Source of the DNA: Robertmurraya_A mangrovi
GTDB lineage: Bacteria; Bacillota; Bacilli; Bacillales; Cytobacillaceae
Direction of reading: 5' to 3'
NCBI RefSeq assembly: GCF_034427655.1
Contig: NZ_JAXOFX010000006.1
Coordinates: forward strand, 155,830 to 219,829
DNA: 64,000 nucleotides
Within the stretch, counting starts at the first letter, position 1. Every line of letters begins with the position of its first letter. The position numbers were made by a program, and so were the translations under genes. The notes below the pieces were generated by a model that searched no databases, was not told the DNA's origin, and saw only the letters and a list, made by a program, of their open reading frames with translations. Shown here piece after piece: positions 8,132-15,850 of this stretch.

Positions 8132-8616
8132 CAAGCTTTCACCTTAATTAACTTTTTTTTATACCACAGATAGTATTTATGGTTCAAAAATAAAGAAATG
8201 ATAACAGTAATTAATGTCCAATACCATGTCCACTCATGGTATTCTACAAGCCTGGTTGTTCTTTCAAGCAATACCTCAATACATGTAAAAAACCCCGCAT
8301 AACACACGTAATAAATAATTGCCCCTAACCTTTTGACATTCGGAAAATATAAACTAAAGATGATAGCTACAATTGGAAAAATGAAAAATTCAAATGTTAA
8401 GCTTGTTCGGTTATATTGATTTGTTCTTTTTAAAAGTTGAATCGGATACTCAATCCATCCCATCTCCACTACAAATAAACCAGCTGGCCAAGTAATAACT
8501 TGAAGAAATAGCAATAGGACCCAAGCTTCCCTTGCTCTCTTTCTTGGTATTAATGTAAATATTGCTAAAATAGTAACAAAAATAACTCCTACTAAAATCC
8601 ATCTCTCAAGATTCAT
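8131..8616 (-). CDS. CBO0543-type polytopic membrane protein
   Basis: 161 residues with about five membrane segments. Shares with its downstream neighbour the arrangement GWIEYPIQLL, then TLTFEFFIFPIVAIIFSLYF-like block (here SLTFEFFIF) and a late HEWTWYWTLITVIISLF segment. RBS AGAAGGATG. First gene of a two-gene overlapping unit. Function unknown; the conserved W-x-W near the last helix is the main family mark. Confidence 0.65.
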   Translation of the reverse strand: MNLERWILVGVIFVTILAIFTLIPRKRAREAWVLLLFLQVITWPAGLFVVEMGWIEYPIQLLKRTNQYNRTSLTFEFFIFPIVAIIFSLYFPNVKRLGAIIYYVCYAGFFTCIEVLLERTTRLVEYHEWTWYWTLITVIISLFLNHKYYLWYKKKLIKVKA

Positions 8617-8767
8617 TCATTCATCCTTCTCTTTTAAAGGAATTTATTAACTATATCTTTCCATGGATTCCAACTAAATATCACATATAATTTTCCTAAT
8701 CATGATTACCTCAATGCAAACTAAAACATTTTCCTCTTCAATTAACCTATCCATCACCTTCAACAAG

Positions 8768-8806
8768 GAAAAAGCGATCCTTCTGTATTGAAGAATCGCA
8801 CTTTTT
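8768..8806 (-). terminator. Hairpin terminator after the 193-residue membrane protein gene
   Basis: GCGATCCTTC and GAAGAATCGC pair around an 6-nt loop; on the minus strand the stem is followed by TTTTTCC, and on the plus strand by CTTTTTT, so it may act both ways. Confidence 0.6.
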
Positions 8807-8842
8807 TCGCTTAAGTAGGAAGGTGTTATGTTCAGTTAGGTC

Positions 8843-9424
8843 TTAACTTCTTGGCTCCACTTTTTTACTCTTTATTAATAAAGCAAAATTGTCTTTTTTT
8901 GTGATATAGTGTGCAAGCAAATAAATCAAAATTTGAATAGGTAAAGAATAAGTATATTTCCAATGCTTGAGATTATAAATTTGAAGCTTATTAAAGAAAG
9001 GTTCGGCTAGATAGGAACTGATTATTGCAAATATGAGAGCTTTAACAAATGGATTTCCCTCTGGTTTAAACTGAAGAATTACTATTACTGTTACTGGCAT
9101 TAATGTAATGTCCCAAGGCAAATATGTTGGTAGAACAGGTATCACATTATAACGGTAGCTCCATATTCCTAATTGATCACCTAATACATCTAAACAAAGG
9201 GAAATAACCATTACAAATAATGCCGCATACATCAAACGGTCTGCACTATCCTTTTTTCTTATTAAAAACCAAATTATCCAAGGGATAATGGAAAGAGCGA
9301 CACCTAACCACCATAGTTCACTGAATAGCACATACTCTTTCCATATATCGATTCTTTCATATACTAATTTTTCAATTTCATTACCGTTTTTATCGACTAA
9401 ACTAACATATTTATCATTAACCAT
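8843..9424 (-). CDS. CBO0543-like membrane protein with hydrophilic N-terminus
   Basis: 193 residues, RBS TAGGAGAG. It starts with a soluble stretch (VSLVDKNGNEIEKLVYERID) and then has five hydrophobic segments. VIPVLPTYLPWDITLMPVTV, LAEPFFNKLQIYNLKHWKY and PIQILIYLLAHYI match the CBO0543 layout. Third member of a run of paralogues, but separated from the other two by a terminator and therefore separately expressed. Function unknown. Confidence 0.6.
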   Translation of the reverse strand: MVNDKYVSLVDKNGNEIEKLVYERIDIWKEYVLFSELWWLGVALSIIPWIIWFLIRKKDSADRLMYAALFVMVISLCLDVLGDQLGIWSYRYNVIPVLPTYLPWDITLMPVTVIVILQFKPEGNPFVKALIFAIISSYLAEPFFNKLQIYNLKHWKYTYSLPIQILIYLLAHYITKKDNFALLIKSKKVEPRS

Positions 9425-9752
9425 AAATCTCTCCTAGCAAGATTCCAGTAATATTATCATCACCCCTTTTTTAAACAGTTATGTGTTTAACCCGTTTAGT
9501 ACCGATAATGAAAAATGGACTACTATTTACTTCATTAACCCCACCGTAACATCACAAACCTTCCCCCATTTCACATTCTTCCTCCTCTAAGAAACACCAA
9601 ATATGTAATAACCAAAAAAATTCTCTAAAGTCTTTAAAAATTAACTTAAGTCAATGAAAGGTCTCTATCCCCTTGTTACTATTAAATAAATTTAAAACAA
9701 GGAAACTTATTTTTAAAAGCCAATTATTTTAAAGAAATTGGAGGGAGTTTTT
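9425..9752. other. Divergent intergenic region without a gene
   Basis: AT-rich spacer between a minus-strand membrane gene and a plus-strand reductase gene. No convincing promoter boxes, repeat or small gene was seen. Confidence 0.4.
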
Positions 9753-10721
9753 ATGAAAGCAATCGTTTGTAATAAATATGGATCACCAGATGTACTTGAA
9801 TTAAAGGAGATAGGAAAACCTTTACCAAGCGATAATCAAGTATTGGTAAGAGTTCATACTGCATCCTTGAACTTTGGTAACTTAGTTCTTTTGAAAGGTA
9901 AACCTTTCTTAGCCCGCTTTGCCTTCGGACTAACGAAACCAAAATACTCTGTTCCAGGAGGTGACATATCTGGTACAGTTGAAGCTGTTGGTAAAGACGT
10001 TAAGCTATTTCAAGTAGGTGATGAAGTATTTGGAGATCTCTCTGGTTGTGGATGGGGTGGTTTTGCTGAATATGTAACAGTCCCCGAAAATGCTTTAGCT
10101 CTAAAACCAACCAATATCTCCTTCGAGGAAGCTGCTGCGTCACCTATGGCAGGTGTGACTGCCTTACAGGGACTACGTGATAAAGGTAAGATTAAATCGG
10201 GACAGAAGGTATTAATTTATGGGGCATCTGGTGGTGTCGGTACTTTCGCGGTACAAATCGCCAAATCATTTGGTGCCGAAGTAACAGGTGTGTGTAGTAC
10301 AAGAAATATAGAGATATTGCGTTCGATAGGAGCAGACCATATCATTGATTATTCAAAAGAGAATTTTGCCCAAAATAATGATTGTTATGATCTGATTCTT
10401 GGTGTGAACGGTTCTAATTCCATTTCAGCTTATAAACGTGTACTAAAACCAAATGGAAATTTCGTTCACGTAGGAGGTTCCGAATCCCAGTATTTTCAAA
10501 CACTATTTCTTGGACCTTTTATCTCAATGACTGGAAGCAAGAAAATAAGTAACCTGTTACAGAGAGCAAATCAAAAAGACTTAAATTATGTAAAAGAATT
10601 ACTTGAGACTGGTAAAGTAAAACCAATAATTGATAAACGGTATAAGTTAAGTGAAGTAACGGAAGCATTTAAATATTTTGAGGAAGGTCACGCTCAAGGT
10701 AAAGTGGTAATTACTGTATAA
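9753..10721 (+). CDS. Zinc-free MDR NAD(P)H quinone oxidoreductase-like protein
   Basis: 322 residues from the ATG at 9753 with GGAGGGAG upstream. Medium-chain dehydrogenase of the quinone reductase branch: N-terminal MKAIVCNKYGSPDVLELKEI, VPGGDISGTVEAVGKDV, and the nucleotide-binding motif VLIYGASGGVGTFAVQIAK. The catalytic-zinc ligands of alcohol dehydrogenases are missing. Such enzymes reduce quinones or enones with NADPH. Ends with EGHAQGKVVITV. A paralogue of similar length lies at 43484-44470. Monocistronic, followed by a bulged terminator. Confidence 0.82.
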   Translation: MKAIVCNKYGSPDVLELKEIGKPLPSDNQVLVRVHTASLNFGNLVLLKGKPFLARFAFGLTKPKYSVPGGDISGTVEAVGKDVKLFQVGDEVFGDLSGCGWGGFAEYVTVPENALALKPTNISFEEAAASPMAGVTALQGLRDKGKIKSGQKVLIYGASGGVGTFAVQIAKSFGAEVTGVCSTRNIEILRSIGADHIIDYSKENFAQNNDCYDLILGVNGSNSISAYKRVLKPNGNFVHVGGSESQYFQTLFLGPFISMTGSKKISNLLQRANQKDLNYVKELLETGKVKPIIDKRYKLSEVTEAFKYFEEGHAQGKVVITV

Positions 10722-10762
10722 TTTAAAAATCCCATAAACATTCCTACTTATGTAATAAAAGA

Positions 10763-10795
10763 ACGATCATTTAGAAAGTGGTCGATTCTTATTCT
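10763..10795 (+). terminator. Bulged hairpin terminator
   Basis: AAGAACGATCA pairs with TGGTCGATTCTT allowing one bulged A and a G-T pair, followed by ATTCTTT. Confidence 0.45.
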
Positions 10796-10824
10796 TTAAG
10801 AATACTCTTCCTAGAGAACTTTCT

Positions 10825-10910
10825 AATCAAACTAACCTGGTCCGTTAGTAAAATAAGAATACGAGCTGCAATCCAAATTGATCTTCACCTCTTGCATTCG
10901 TTAGTTGAAG
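10825..10910. repeat. CCGTTAG-type intergenic repeat, near-complete copy
   Basis: Left module CTAACCTGGTCCGTTAGTAA, core GAGCTGCAATCCAAATTGAT, right module CTCTTGCATTCGTTAGTTGA. One of the best copies for defining the element's order. Confidence 0.75.
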
Positions 10911-11036
10911 TAATGACTTTTAAAATGACGGTGGAGTAACGGAAAATAAAATGGATGCTGTTTGTTTAAAATTGTTTTCCCATTTGTGCTTCATATAGGA
11001 AGGTATCCTCACACTATCCCCTGTATTTAAAATATA

Positions 11037-11269
11037 CATTATCAACAATAGAGGATTTTGGGTACAAGAATCTAGGTTATAAATATAAACCAGAACAATT
11101 CACCCTTTTTGTTAGAACAACATTAACCAAAGACCAATCTAAAAAAATAAAAGAACTAGAGTTGCTAGTAGATGACTTTATTAAACGAGCTGGATTACCT
11201 AAAAAAACGGGCAATCAGAAATACCAAATTATCATTCAAGATGCAAAGGAAAGAACGATTAGCAGTTGA
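11037..11269 (+). pseudogene. Unidentified coding remnant without a start codon
   Basis: A plus-strand frame reads IEDFGYKNLGYKYKPEQFTL, then FVRTTLTKDQSKKIKELELL and VDDFIKRAGLPKK, ending TISS-stop at 11267-11269. Residue composition is protein-like, but no ATG, GTG or TTG with a ribosome site is in frame upstream. Another frame (11172-11438) is open over the same bases but looks less natural and runs through a hairpin. Probably the C-terminal remnant of a lost gene; family unknown. Confidence 0.35.
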
Positions 11270-11312
11270 AAAACGCTTTGACTTTGAGATTCTTAATTAT
11301 CAAAATGACTTC

Positions 11313-11352
11313 AGCGGCTTCAGCACTTATTGCATGCTAAAGCCGCTAGTTT
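11313..11352. terminator. Hairpin downstream of the remnant
   Basis: AGCGGCTT (11313-11320) and AAGCCGCT (11340-11347) form an 8-bp perfect stem, followed by AGTTTTAT. Confidence 0.5.
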
Positions 11353-11454
11353 TATCGGAAATTCATCTACACCAAATGGTCGTACAGGAAAGAGAATATT
11401 CTAACAACGATCAATTAATTGAGATCTATCATTTATAGAAATTGCCCAAAAGTC

Positions 11455-11631
11455 TTACCTAGTCAAAATATAATAAATAACGTAAAACCAACTAAAGAAC
11501 CCGTGAATGATAGCCCATAGAATGGATTTATGGATACTCCAAGATATGGTAATGGCTAAAGCAGATCCAAAAGTAATCGCACCTTTAGAACCAACTGGAA
11601 CATTGAATTTTTTTTCTTTCCTTTCTTTCAT
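11455..11631 (-). CDS. Small membrane protein
   Basis: 58 residues, ATG at 11631 with AGGGGAG immediately upstream. A basic start (MKERKEKKFNVPVGSKG) is followed by hydrophobic AITFGSALAITISW and ILWAIIHGFFSWFYVIYYIL. The KFNVPVGSKG-AITFG pattern resembles short YfhE/YuzK-like membrane proteins of Bacillaceae, but I cannot name it. Confidence 0.6.
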   Translation of the reverse strand: MKERKEKKFNVPVGSKGAITFGSALAITISWSIHKSILWAIIHGFFSWFYVIYYILTR

Positions 11632-11848
11632 ATTCTCCCCTCTATTCTTCTAATCTATTTTTCCTATTGTATAGTTTATTTCTCATTGACAAGATTATTC
11701 CCTTCAACTATTAAACTTCTTTAACTGCAATTCCATCGCTCCCAATTTTTGTTGTACTGTTATTTCATAAATTGAATAACTTTAATTAATGTTTCATTTT
11801 AAAAGGTACAAAGAGTGGACTTAAACATTTGATTGGAGGAGTTACAGC

Positions 11849-12025
11849 ATGGAAGCGTTAGCTATCATACCTTTTTTATTTATGATTATCCTATATTTGG
11901 GTGTACTTGGTTTTTCTATTTGGTTTGCAGTTAGCCTGATTAAAGCTCAAAGAGAACGAAATATGGTTCTGAAGGAAATATCAAACAAACTAGATTTTTA
12001 TAATTATGGTAAAAAGGAAGAGTAA
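11849..12025 (+). CDS. Small single-span membrane protein with charged tail
   Basis: 58 residues, ATG at 11849 after TTGGAGGAG. One long hydrophobic segment (residues 5-32, including FMIILYLGVLGFSIWFAVSL) precedes a charged helix KAQRERNMVLKEISNKLD. Its own terminator follows directly. This N-out/C-in anchor plus amphipathic tail is common among Bacillus microproteins; no function assigned. Confidence 0.62.
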   Translation: MEALAIIPFLFMIILYLGVLGFSIWFAVSLIKAQRERNMVLKEISNKLDFYNYGKKEE

Positions 12026-12045
12026 TCTTACTCTTGCTTTTTTTA
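12018..12045 (+). terminator. Rho-independent terminator overlapping the small ORF stop
   Basis: AAGAGTAATCTTACTCTT is self-complementary (effective loop AATCTT) and is followed by GCTTTTTTTATTTT. Confidence 0.7.
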
Positions 12046-12193
12046 TTTTCACAGTTTGTGTGTCTGCTATGTACTTTTGATTCCTTACGAATGCATTCAA
12101 CAAAAATCATATTAATTCGTTTTTAGGTGAGAGAAGTTTTGTTATTTGGTTGTTGTTTTATAGGGGAGACAATTTGAAAACCGTGCGAAATCT

Positions 12194-12781
12194 TTAATCA
12201 TCGTCCTTTTCTATTCGTTTCTTAATTCTACTTAACGATTCAGGAGTAATCCCTAGAAAACTTGCTAATTGATGTTGTGGTACACGGTCAACCAACTGAG
12301 GGCGTTTTTTTATGATGGTTTTGTAACGTTCTTCAGGAGAAGAATGGATGAAATCAGCGAATTCCTCTTGTACTTCACTTATGTTAATTTCCATCATTTT
12401 GCGAATCATCGTTTCTAGTTGTGGAAAGGAATGATACATCCCCTTCTCAGAATCAAGGTCACCAACAACTAGAATTGAGTCTTCTAAACAAGCATAAGAG
12501 AATCTTGAAAACTCATCCTGTCTTTTATCATTAAAGATGGGAATCGCTTGTTCTTCCGTAAAGAAATTCGATGTAACCTCTTTTCCATACTCATCTACAA
12601 AAAACTGTCTGACACAGCCTTTTAATACAAAATAACATTTGATAACCGGAACATCCCCTTGGTGTAGAAGAATGGTTCCTCTTTTATATTTCTCAATTTG
12701 TAAAGCATCAAGGATGGAACGTTGTACTTCTTCACTGTGAGAGGTAAATTCAGTTAGATACTTTAACAGTTTTTCCTTCAT
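12194..12781 (-). CDS. Crp/Fnr family transcriptional regulator
   Basis: 195 residues from the ATG at 12781 (GAAAGGAT upstream). The N-terminal cNMP-binding-like beta roll is seen in KYKRGTILLHQGDVP and YFVLKGCVRQFF; the C-terminal helix-turn-helix in VPQHQLASFLGITPESLSRI. No Fe-S cysteine cluster typical of Fnr is present (Cys are isolated), and the phosphate-binding Arg of true cAMP receptors is not evident, so the effector may be absent or different. Monocistronic. Target unknown. Confidence 0.8.
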   Translation of the reverse strand: MKEKLLKYLTEFTSHSEEVQRSILDALQIEKYKRGTILLHQGDVPVIKCYFVLKGCVRQFFVDEYGKEVTSNFFTEEQAIPIFNDKRQDEFSRFSYACLEDSILVVGDLDSEKGMYHSFPQLETMIRKMMEINISEVQEEFADFIHSSPEERYKTIIKKRPQLVDRVPQHQLASFLGITPESLSRIKKRIEKDDD

Positions 12782-12956
12782 AGTTATTATCCTTTCAATA
12801 TACAAATTTAAATAAGGTGATTATTAATATATTTCTAGATGTAACTACACATTCCTTTAATAACTGACCTGGTTTGGAACACAAATTTTTAACAAAAGCC
12901 CCCCTGTAGTTTAAGTGTAATTGCTCACAAACTTATTAATTAAATAGTTTCATCTA

Positions 12957-13328
12957 TTATTTTTCAATCGCCATACGCAAGTTCGAGATAACTCCAATAA
13001 GCAATACTAACGAACAAATCATTTTTTCAAAAGGTGTTCCAAACAATTGTTGTATAAATCCAAAAGACCAAAGTACAACAAAAAACCAACATATAACGGT
13101 TATTCCTCTTTTGTATTTATATAGTTTAATTCTACCAACAGTCAACGTAAAAACTACTCCAATAATAGAAATAACGATGTTTATAACTGATATTGGTAGC
13201 TGTTCAGCGAATGATTCAGACCTTCCACCATTAACCCATGTGAATGGAATACTTTTGCTTATAATAAGAAAGTGGATTAAGATAGTCAAAGAGTAAAAAA
13301 TAATCCCCATAAATACAGCAGTTTTCAT
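12957..13328 (-). CDS. Four-helix membrane protein
   Basis: 123 residues with four hydrophobic segments: VFMGIIFYSLTILIHFLII, ISVINIVISIIGVVFTLTVG, ITVICWFFVVLWSFGFIQ and MICSLVLLIGVISNL. No enzyme motif. Not assigned to a family. The ribosome site upstream of the ATG is poor (TTAGGAAAAT). Confidence 0.55.
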   Translation of the reverse strand: MKTAVFMGIIFYSLTILIHFLIISKSIPFTWVNGGRSESFAEQLPISVINIVISIIGVVFTLTVGRIKLYKYKRGITVICWFFVVLWSFGFIQQLFGTPFEKMICSLVLLIGVISNLRMAIEK

Positions 13329-13572
13329 ATTAATTTTCCTAAGTTTTTCTAAAATAAAATCACCTCATTTTTTAGGCTCTCCAAATTTCTTTTTCCAGAT
13401 TTTTTGTTAAATTTTATAGCCACTGTCTAAATAAAACTCTTATATACCTTTACTCTTTAAAGTAGGATACATCTTATTCAACAGTGAGATTACTTGCTAG
13501 ACTATACTCAATTGAACCAGCCTATACCTCCTTACATCGTTACCGCCGTACTTCACCCTTCCTTCTCGAAGT

Positions 13573-13652
13573 ACTCTGTTCCGTTATTCAATTAAGAAAA
13601 GAGCTATTGATCCAGTTTGATCTTCACCTCTTACCCCCGTTAGTGAAAAAAA
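13573..13652. repeat. CCGTTAG-type intergenic repeat, near-complete copy
   Basis: Left module CTGTTCCGTTATTCAATTAA, core with GATCCAGTTTGATC, right module CTCTTACCCCCGTTAGTGAA. The rest of 13329-13661 contains no supported gene; a plus-strand open frame at 13484-13675 only reads through this repeat. Confidence 0.7.
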
Positions 13653-13661
13653 GATTAACTC

Positions 13662-13784
13662 TTAATGTCCAATAGAGTGTAGTATCTGACTAATACTCAT
13701 AAGTTCCAAAGCTATCAATACACTTGAAAAAGCAATTACAATAAGGCATATAACTTTGATTAAATTATATTGTTTATCACTCAA
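13662..13784 (-). CDS. Tiny membrane protein, TTG start
   Basis: 40 residues from a TTG at 13784, with GGGAGGGAT a few bases upstream. Basic start SDKQYNLIKV, one hydrophobic segment ICLIVIAFSSVLIALELM, polar end SISQILHSIGH. Between two repeat copies. Unassigned. Confidence 0.45.
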   Translation of the reverse strand: MSDKQYNLIKVICLIVIAFSSVLIALELMSISQILHSIGH

Positions 13785-13810
13785 CTAATATCCCTCCCTA
13801 ATTCATACAA

Positions 13811-13836
13811 ATCCTGCTCCGTTAGTTGAGGTGAAG
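13811..13836. repeat. CCGTTAG-type repeat, single module
   Basis: TCCTGCTCCGTTAGTTGAGG, matching the left module without a core. Confidence 0.55.
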
Positions 13837-13841
13837 TTCTT

Positions 13842-13973
13842 TTACTTTTCGTTCAACTGTTTTAGTAATTCAATGATTTTTTTATTTTGCTCTCTTGTTA
13901 TTCTTATATTTATATCCATTGATATGCCTGTAACAACTAAAGCAATAATACTAATTGTGATAATAAACTCCAT
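13842..13973 (-). CDS. Tiny single-span membrane protein
   Basis: 43 residues, ATG at 13973 with AGAGGAG seven bases upstream. Hydrophobic FIITISIIALVVTGI is followed by a charged helix ITREQNKKIIELLKQLNEK. Same architecture as the 58-residue protein at 11849: anchor plus short amphipathic tail. No family name can be given. Confidence 0.6.
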   Translation of the reverse strand: MEFIITISIIALVVTGISMDINIRITREQNKKIIELLKQLNEK

Positions 13974-14060
13974 ATTATTTCTCCTCTCACCTTAACTAAC
14001 CTATTAACATATAAAAACCAATATACTCTTAAGTAACCTGATTCTTTACTTCCATAAAAC

Positions 14061-14127
14061 AAGACACTAATCCTTCTTGGATCAATGCCTGCATCTTTTT
14101 AGTAAAGCACCCGCTAGTTGAGTAAGT
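14061..14127. repeat. CCGTTAG-type intergenic repeat
   Basis: Core AATCCTTCTTGGATCAATGC with internal AATCC/GGATC pairing, right module AAAGCACCCGCTAGTTGAGT. Confidence 0.6.
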
Positions 14128-14175
14128 AGATAAAAGAGCCAATACGTGATTACTCACTAATAATATTATTTTAGT

Positions 14176-14577
14176 TTAATATAAAACATTTTTTATAAAA
14201 AATGTCTTTGCCTCATTCGTGTGTTCTGTTTCAAAAATTTCTCCTTCTGAATCCAGAAAAATATAGTAAGAGGAAACATTGATCTTATATCGGTTATTGT
14301 AGAATCTATTGAATTCTTTAGTATTGTAAAGATTTAACGTTTGCATTTTATGTGGTGGTTTTGTGTCAAGAAAGTCGGGAAGCGTTTCAGTATAGTGATT
14401 ATCTTGGCTTATAAAAAATACTGTATAAAATCCTTTGTCTGGTATATCCAGCTTATTTGGAAACACATTTGCAGTCTCTTTAACACAACCACTTAAACAG
14501 ATTATACTTAGTAATATTAATAGTTTATTTTTCAATAGAAATGAATAATTACTATTTTTTATTTTTGTACTTATCAT
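14176..14577 (-). CDS. Lipoprotein
   Basis: 133 residues. A type II signal sequence is clear: basic NSNYSFLLKNK, hydrophobic LLILLSIICL, lipobox LSGC. The mature part is about 100 residues with no known motif; it contains GFYTVFFISQDN and YYIFLDSEGEIFET. It overlaps the upstream membrane protein gene by 26 bp and is probably translationally coupled to it. Function unknown. Confidence 0.68.
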   Translation of the reverse strand: MISTKIKNSNYSFLLKNKLLILLSIICLSGCVKETANVFPNKLDIPDKGFYTVFFISQDNHYTETLPDFLDTKPPHKMQTLNLYNTKEFNRFYNNRYKINVSSYYIFLDSEGEIFETEHTNEAKTFFIKNVLY

Positions 14578-14752
14578 ACTTCACCCAACCAGAAAAAATA
14601 ATTACAGCAATTAACGGAAAATAGGAAGGTATCCAAAGGTAGTTTAGTGGTAAAAGGAAAAATAATATTACTGAAAGCAATATTATTGGAAGCATCCAGA
14701 TAAACCACAGTCTTACGTATTTATTGTTAAGGCTGAAGTCAAACCTCTCCAT
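14552..14752 (-). CDS. Small two-helix membrane protein
   Basis: 66 residues with segments LWFIWMLPIILLSVILFFLL and LWIPSYFPLIAVIIFSGWV, ending in KYDKYKNKK. First gene of a two-gene unit with the overlapping lipoprotein. Unassigned; the pair may work together at the membrane. Confidence 0.58.
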   Translation of the reverse strand: MERFDFSLNNKYVRLWFIWMLPIILLSVILFFLLPLNYLWIPSYFPLIAVIIFSGWVKYDKYKNKK

Positions 14753-15195
14753 TATTCATATTCCCCCTTCATCTTATTTTATGGGAATATTCAAATAATT
14801 ACCAAACATTTTCCGTTAACCTTCCCTTGAAAAGGGGACGATCTCTTCTAAAAGAATACACCCTTTGTGTAAAAAGGGAAGTTTGATTCCATAGTTTTGT
14901 TGGCTCTCTTCTAGGTTTAGAGGCTTTGTTTTAAGGTTTTTACCAGGTATTTTGTTCAGAGCCCCTCACTTTGATGGAGTGACAAAAGAGGTGGTATAGC
15001 ACTCGCTCAAAACCTTCTTCGAATAGAGGGTAGACCTTTGGAGCCGGTGACGATACGGAAAAGGACTGGCCGGCTGCTTTAGAATTATCCTCTTGGATGT
15101 GCTGACAAGCTTCTATGAGTGGAATTCAAATAAGATAAAGAAATCAACTTTCTTCGTATGTAGAAAGTTGATTTCATCTTTTATTGATTTGGTAA
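14753..15195. other. 443-bp stretch with an unexplained, locally GC-richer segment
   Basis: No intact gene. From about 14950 to 15125 the composition is visibly richer in G and C than its surroundings. A minus-strand frame there reads AAGQSFSVSSPAPKVYPLFE and GFERVLYHLFCHSIKV without start or ribosome site, stopping soon after. It may be the scar of an acquired element or gene. No terminal repeats were found. Confidence 0.3.
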
Positions 15196-15672
15196 TTAAT
15201 TATTAAAAATATATCCTGTTGATTTCTCATATTTAAAAAGAATTAATTTGGAAGTAAGTTTAACTTCTTTCGTCTTTTTGTATCCAAACTTCTCATAAAA
15301 ATGATGATTACGAAAACTTAGGAAAGGAGTATACAAGGTCCACAATTTTACATTAGGAAATTCTTTCTCAAGAAAATTCATAGCAGCTGTACCTAAACCT
15401 TTATTTTGAATAGATGGGTTAATAAATAATTTATCAATATGCATACGTTCATTATTCCCCCTCACATCAATCGCTCCTATAATTTCCCGACCTTCTAAAA
15501 TAGTATAATGATGATAGTTCAATATATTCTCCGTCAATTTTTCAATGGTTTCACAAGCTGGATTGGTTTCGTAATCCTCATACTTCTCCAAGTCCTCCTG
15601 AAATGCAGCTCTTTGAATGGGAAGTAAATCCTCGATATCATCTAAAATAGATTTTCTAAAAACAATTGGCAT
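15196..15672 (-). CDS. GNAT family N-acetyltransferase
   Basis: 158 residues, RBS TTAGGAGAT. GNAT layout: N-terminal IVFRKSILDDIEDLLPIQ, central beta4 strand MHIDKLFINPSIQNKGLGTA carrying the acetyl-CoA loop (Q-x-x-G-L-G/A variant QNKGLG), and late FYEKFGYKKTKEVKL. It acetylates an amine with acetyl-CoA; the acceptor is unknown. Monocistronic. Confidence 0.8.
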   Translation of the reverse strand: MPIVFRKSILDDIEDLLPIQRAAFQEDLEKYEDYETNPACETIEKLTENILNYHHYTILEGREIIGAIDVRGNNERMHIDKLFINPSIQNKGLGTAAMNFLEKEFPNVKLWTLYTPFLSFRNHHFYEKFGYKKTKEVKLTSKLILFKYEKSTGYIFNN

Positions 15673-15735
15673 ATATCAATCTCCTAAAATCATAACTTTA
15701 GTATCTTACCTGATAAACTGTATTGTGTTAGCTAT

Positions 15736-15790
15736 ATTCAACACAAATAGCGTTAATCCTTCCTGGATCAACGCACCCGTTAGTGTTAGT
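15736..15790. repeat. CCGTTAG-type intergenic repeat
   Basis: ATTCAACACAAATAGCGTTA, core AATCCTTCCTGGATCAACGC, right module GCACCCGTTAGTGTTAG. Confidence 0.6.
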
Positions 15791-15850
15791 ACAATCCTGC
15801 ACAAACTTGTTTTCATTTTGAAGAAACACCACTGTCGTATAAAACTATAT

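Noticed and set aside
11172..11438. 88-codon frame at the remnant locus
   Set aside because: Runs through a hairpin and uses the same bases as a more protein-like frame; no ribosome site.
13484..13675. Plus-strand 63-codon frame
   Set aside because: It only reads through a CCGTTAG-type repeat and has no ribosome site.
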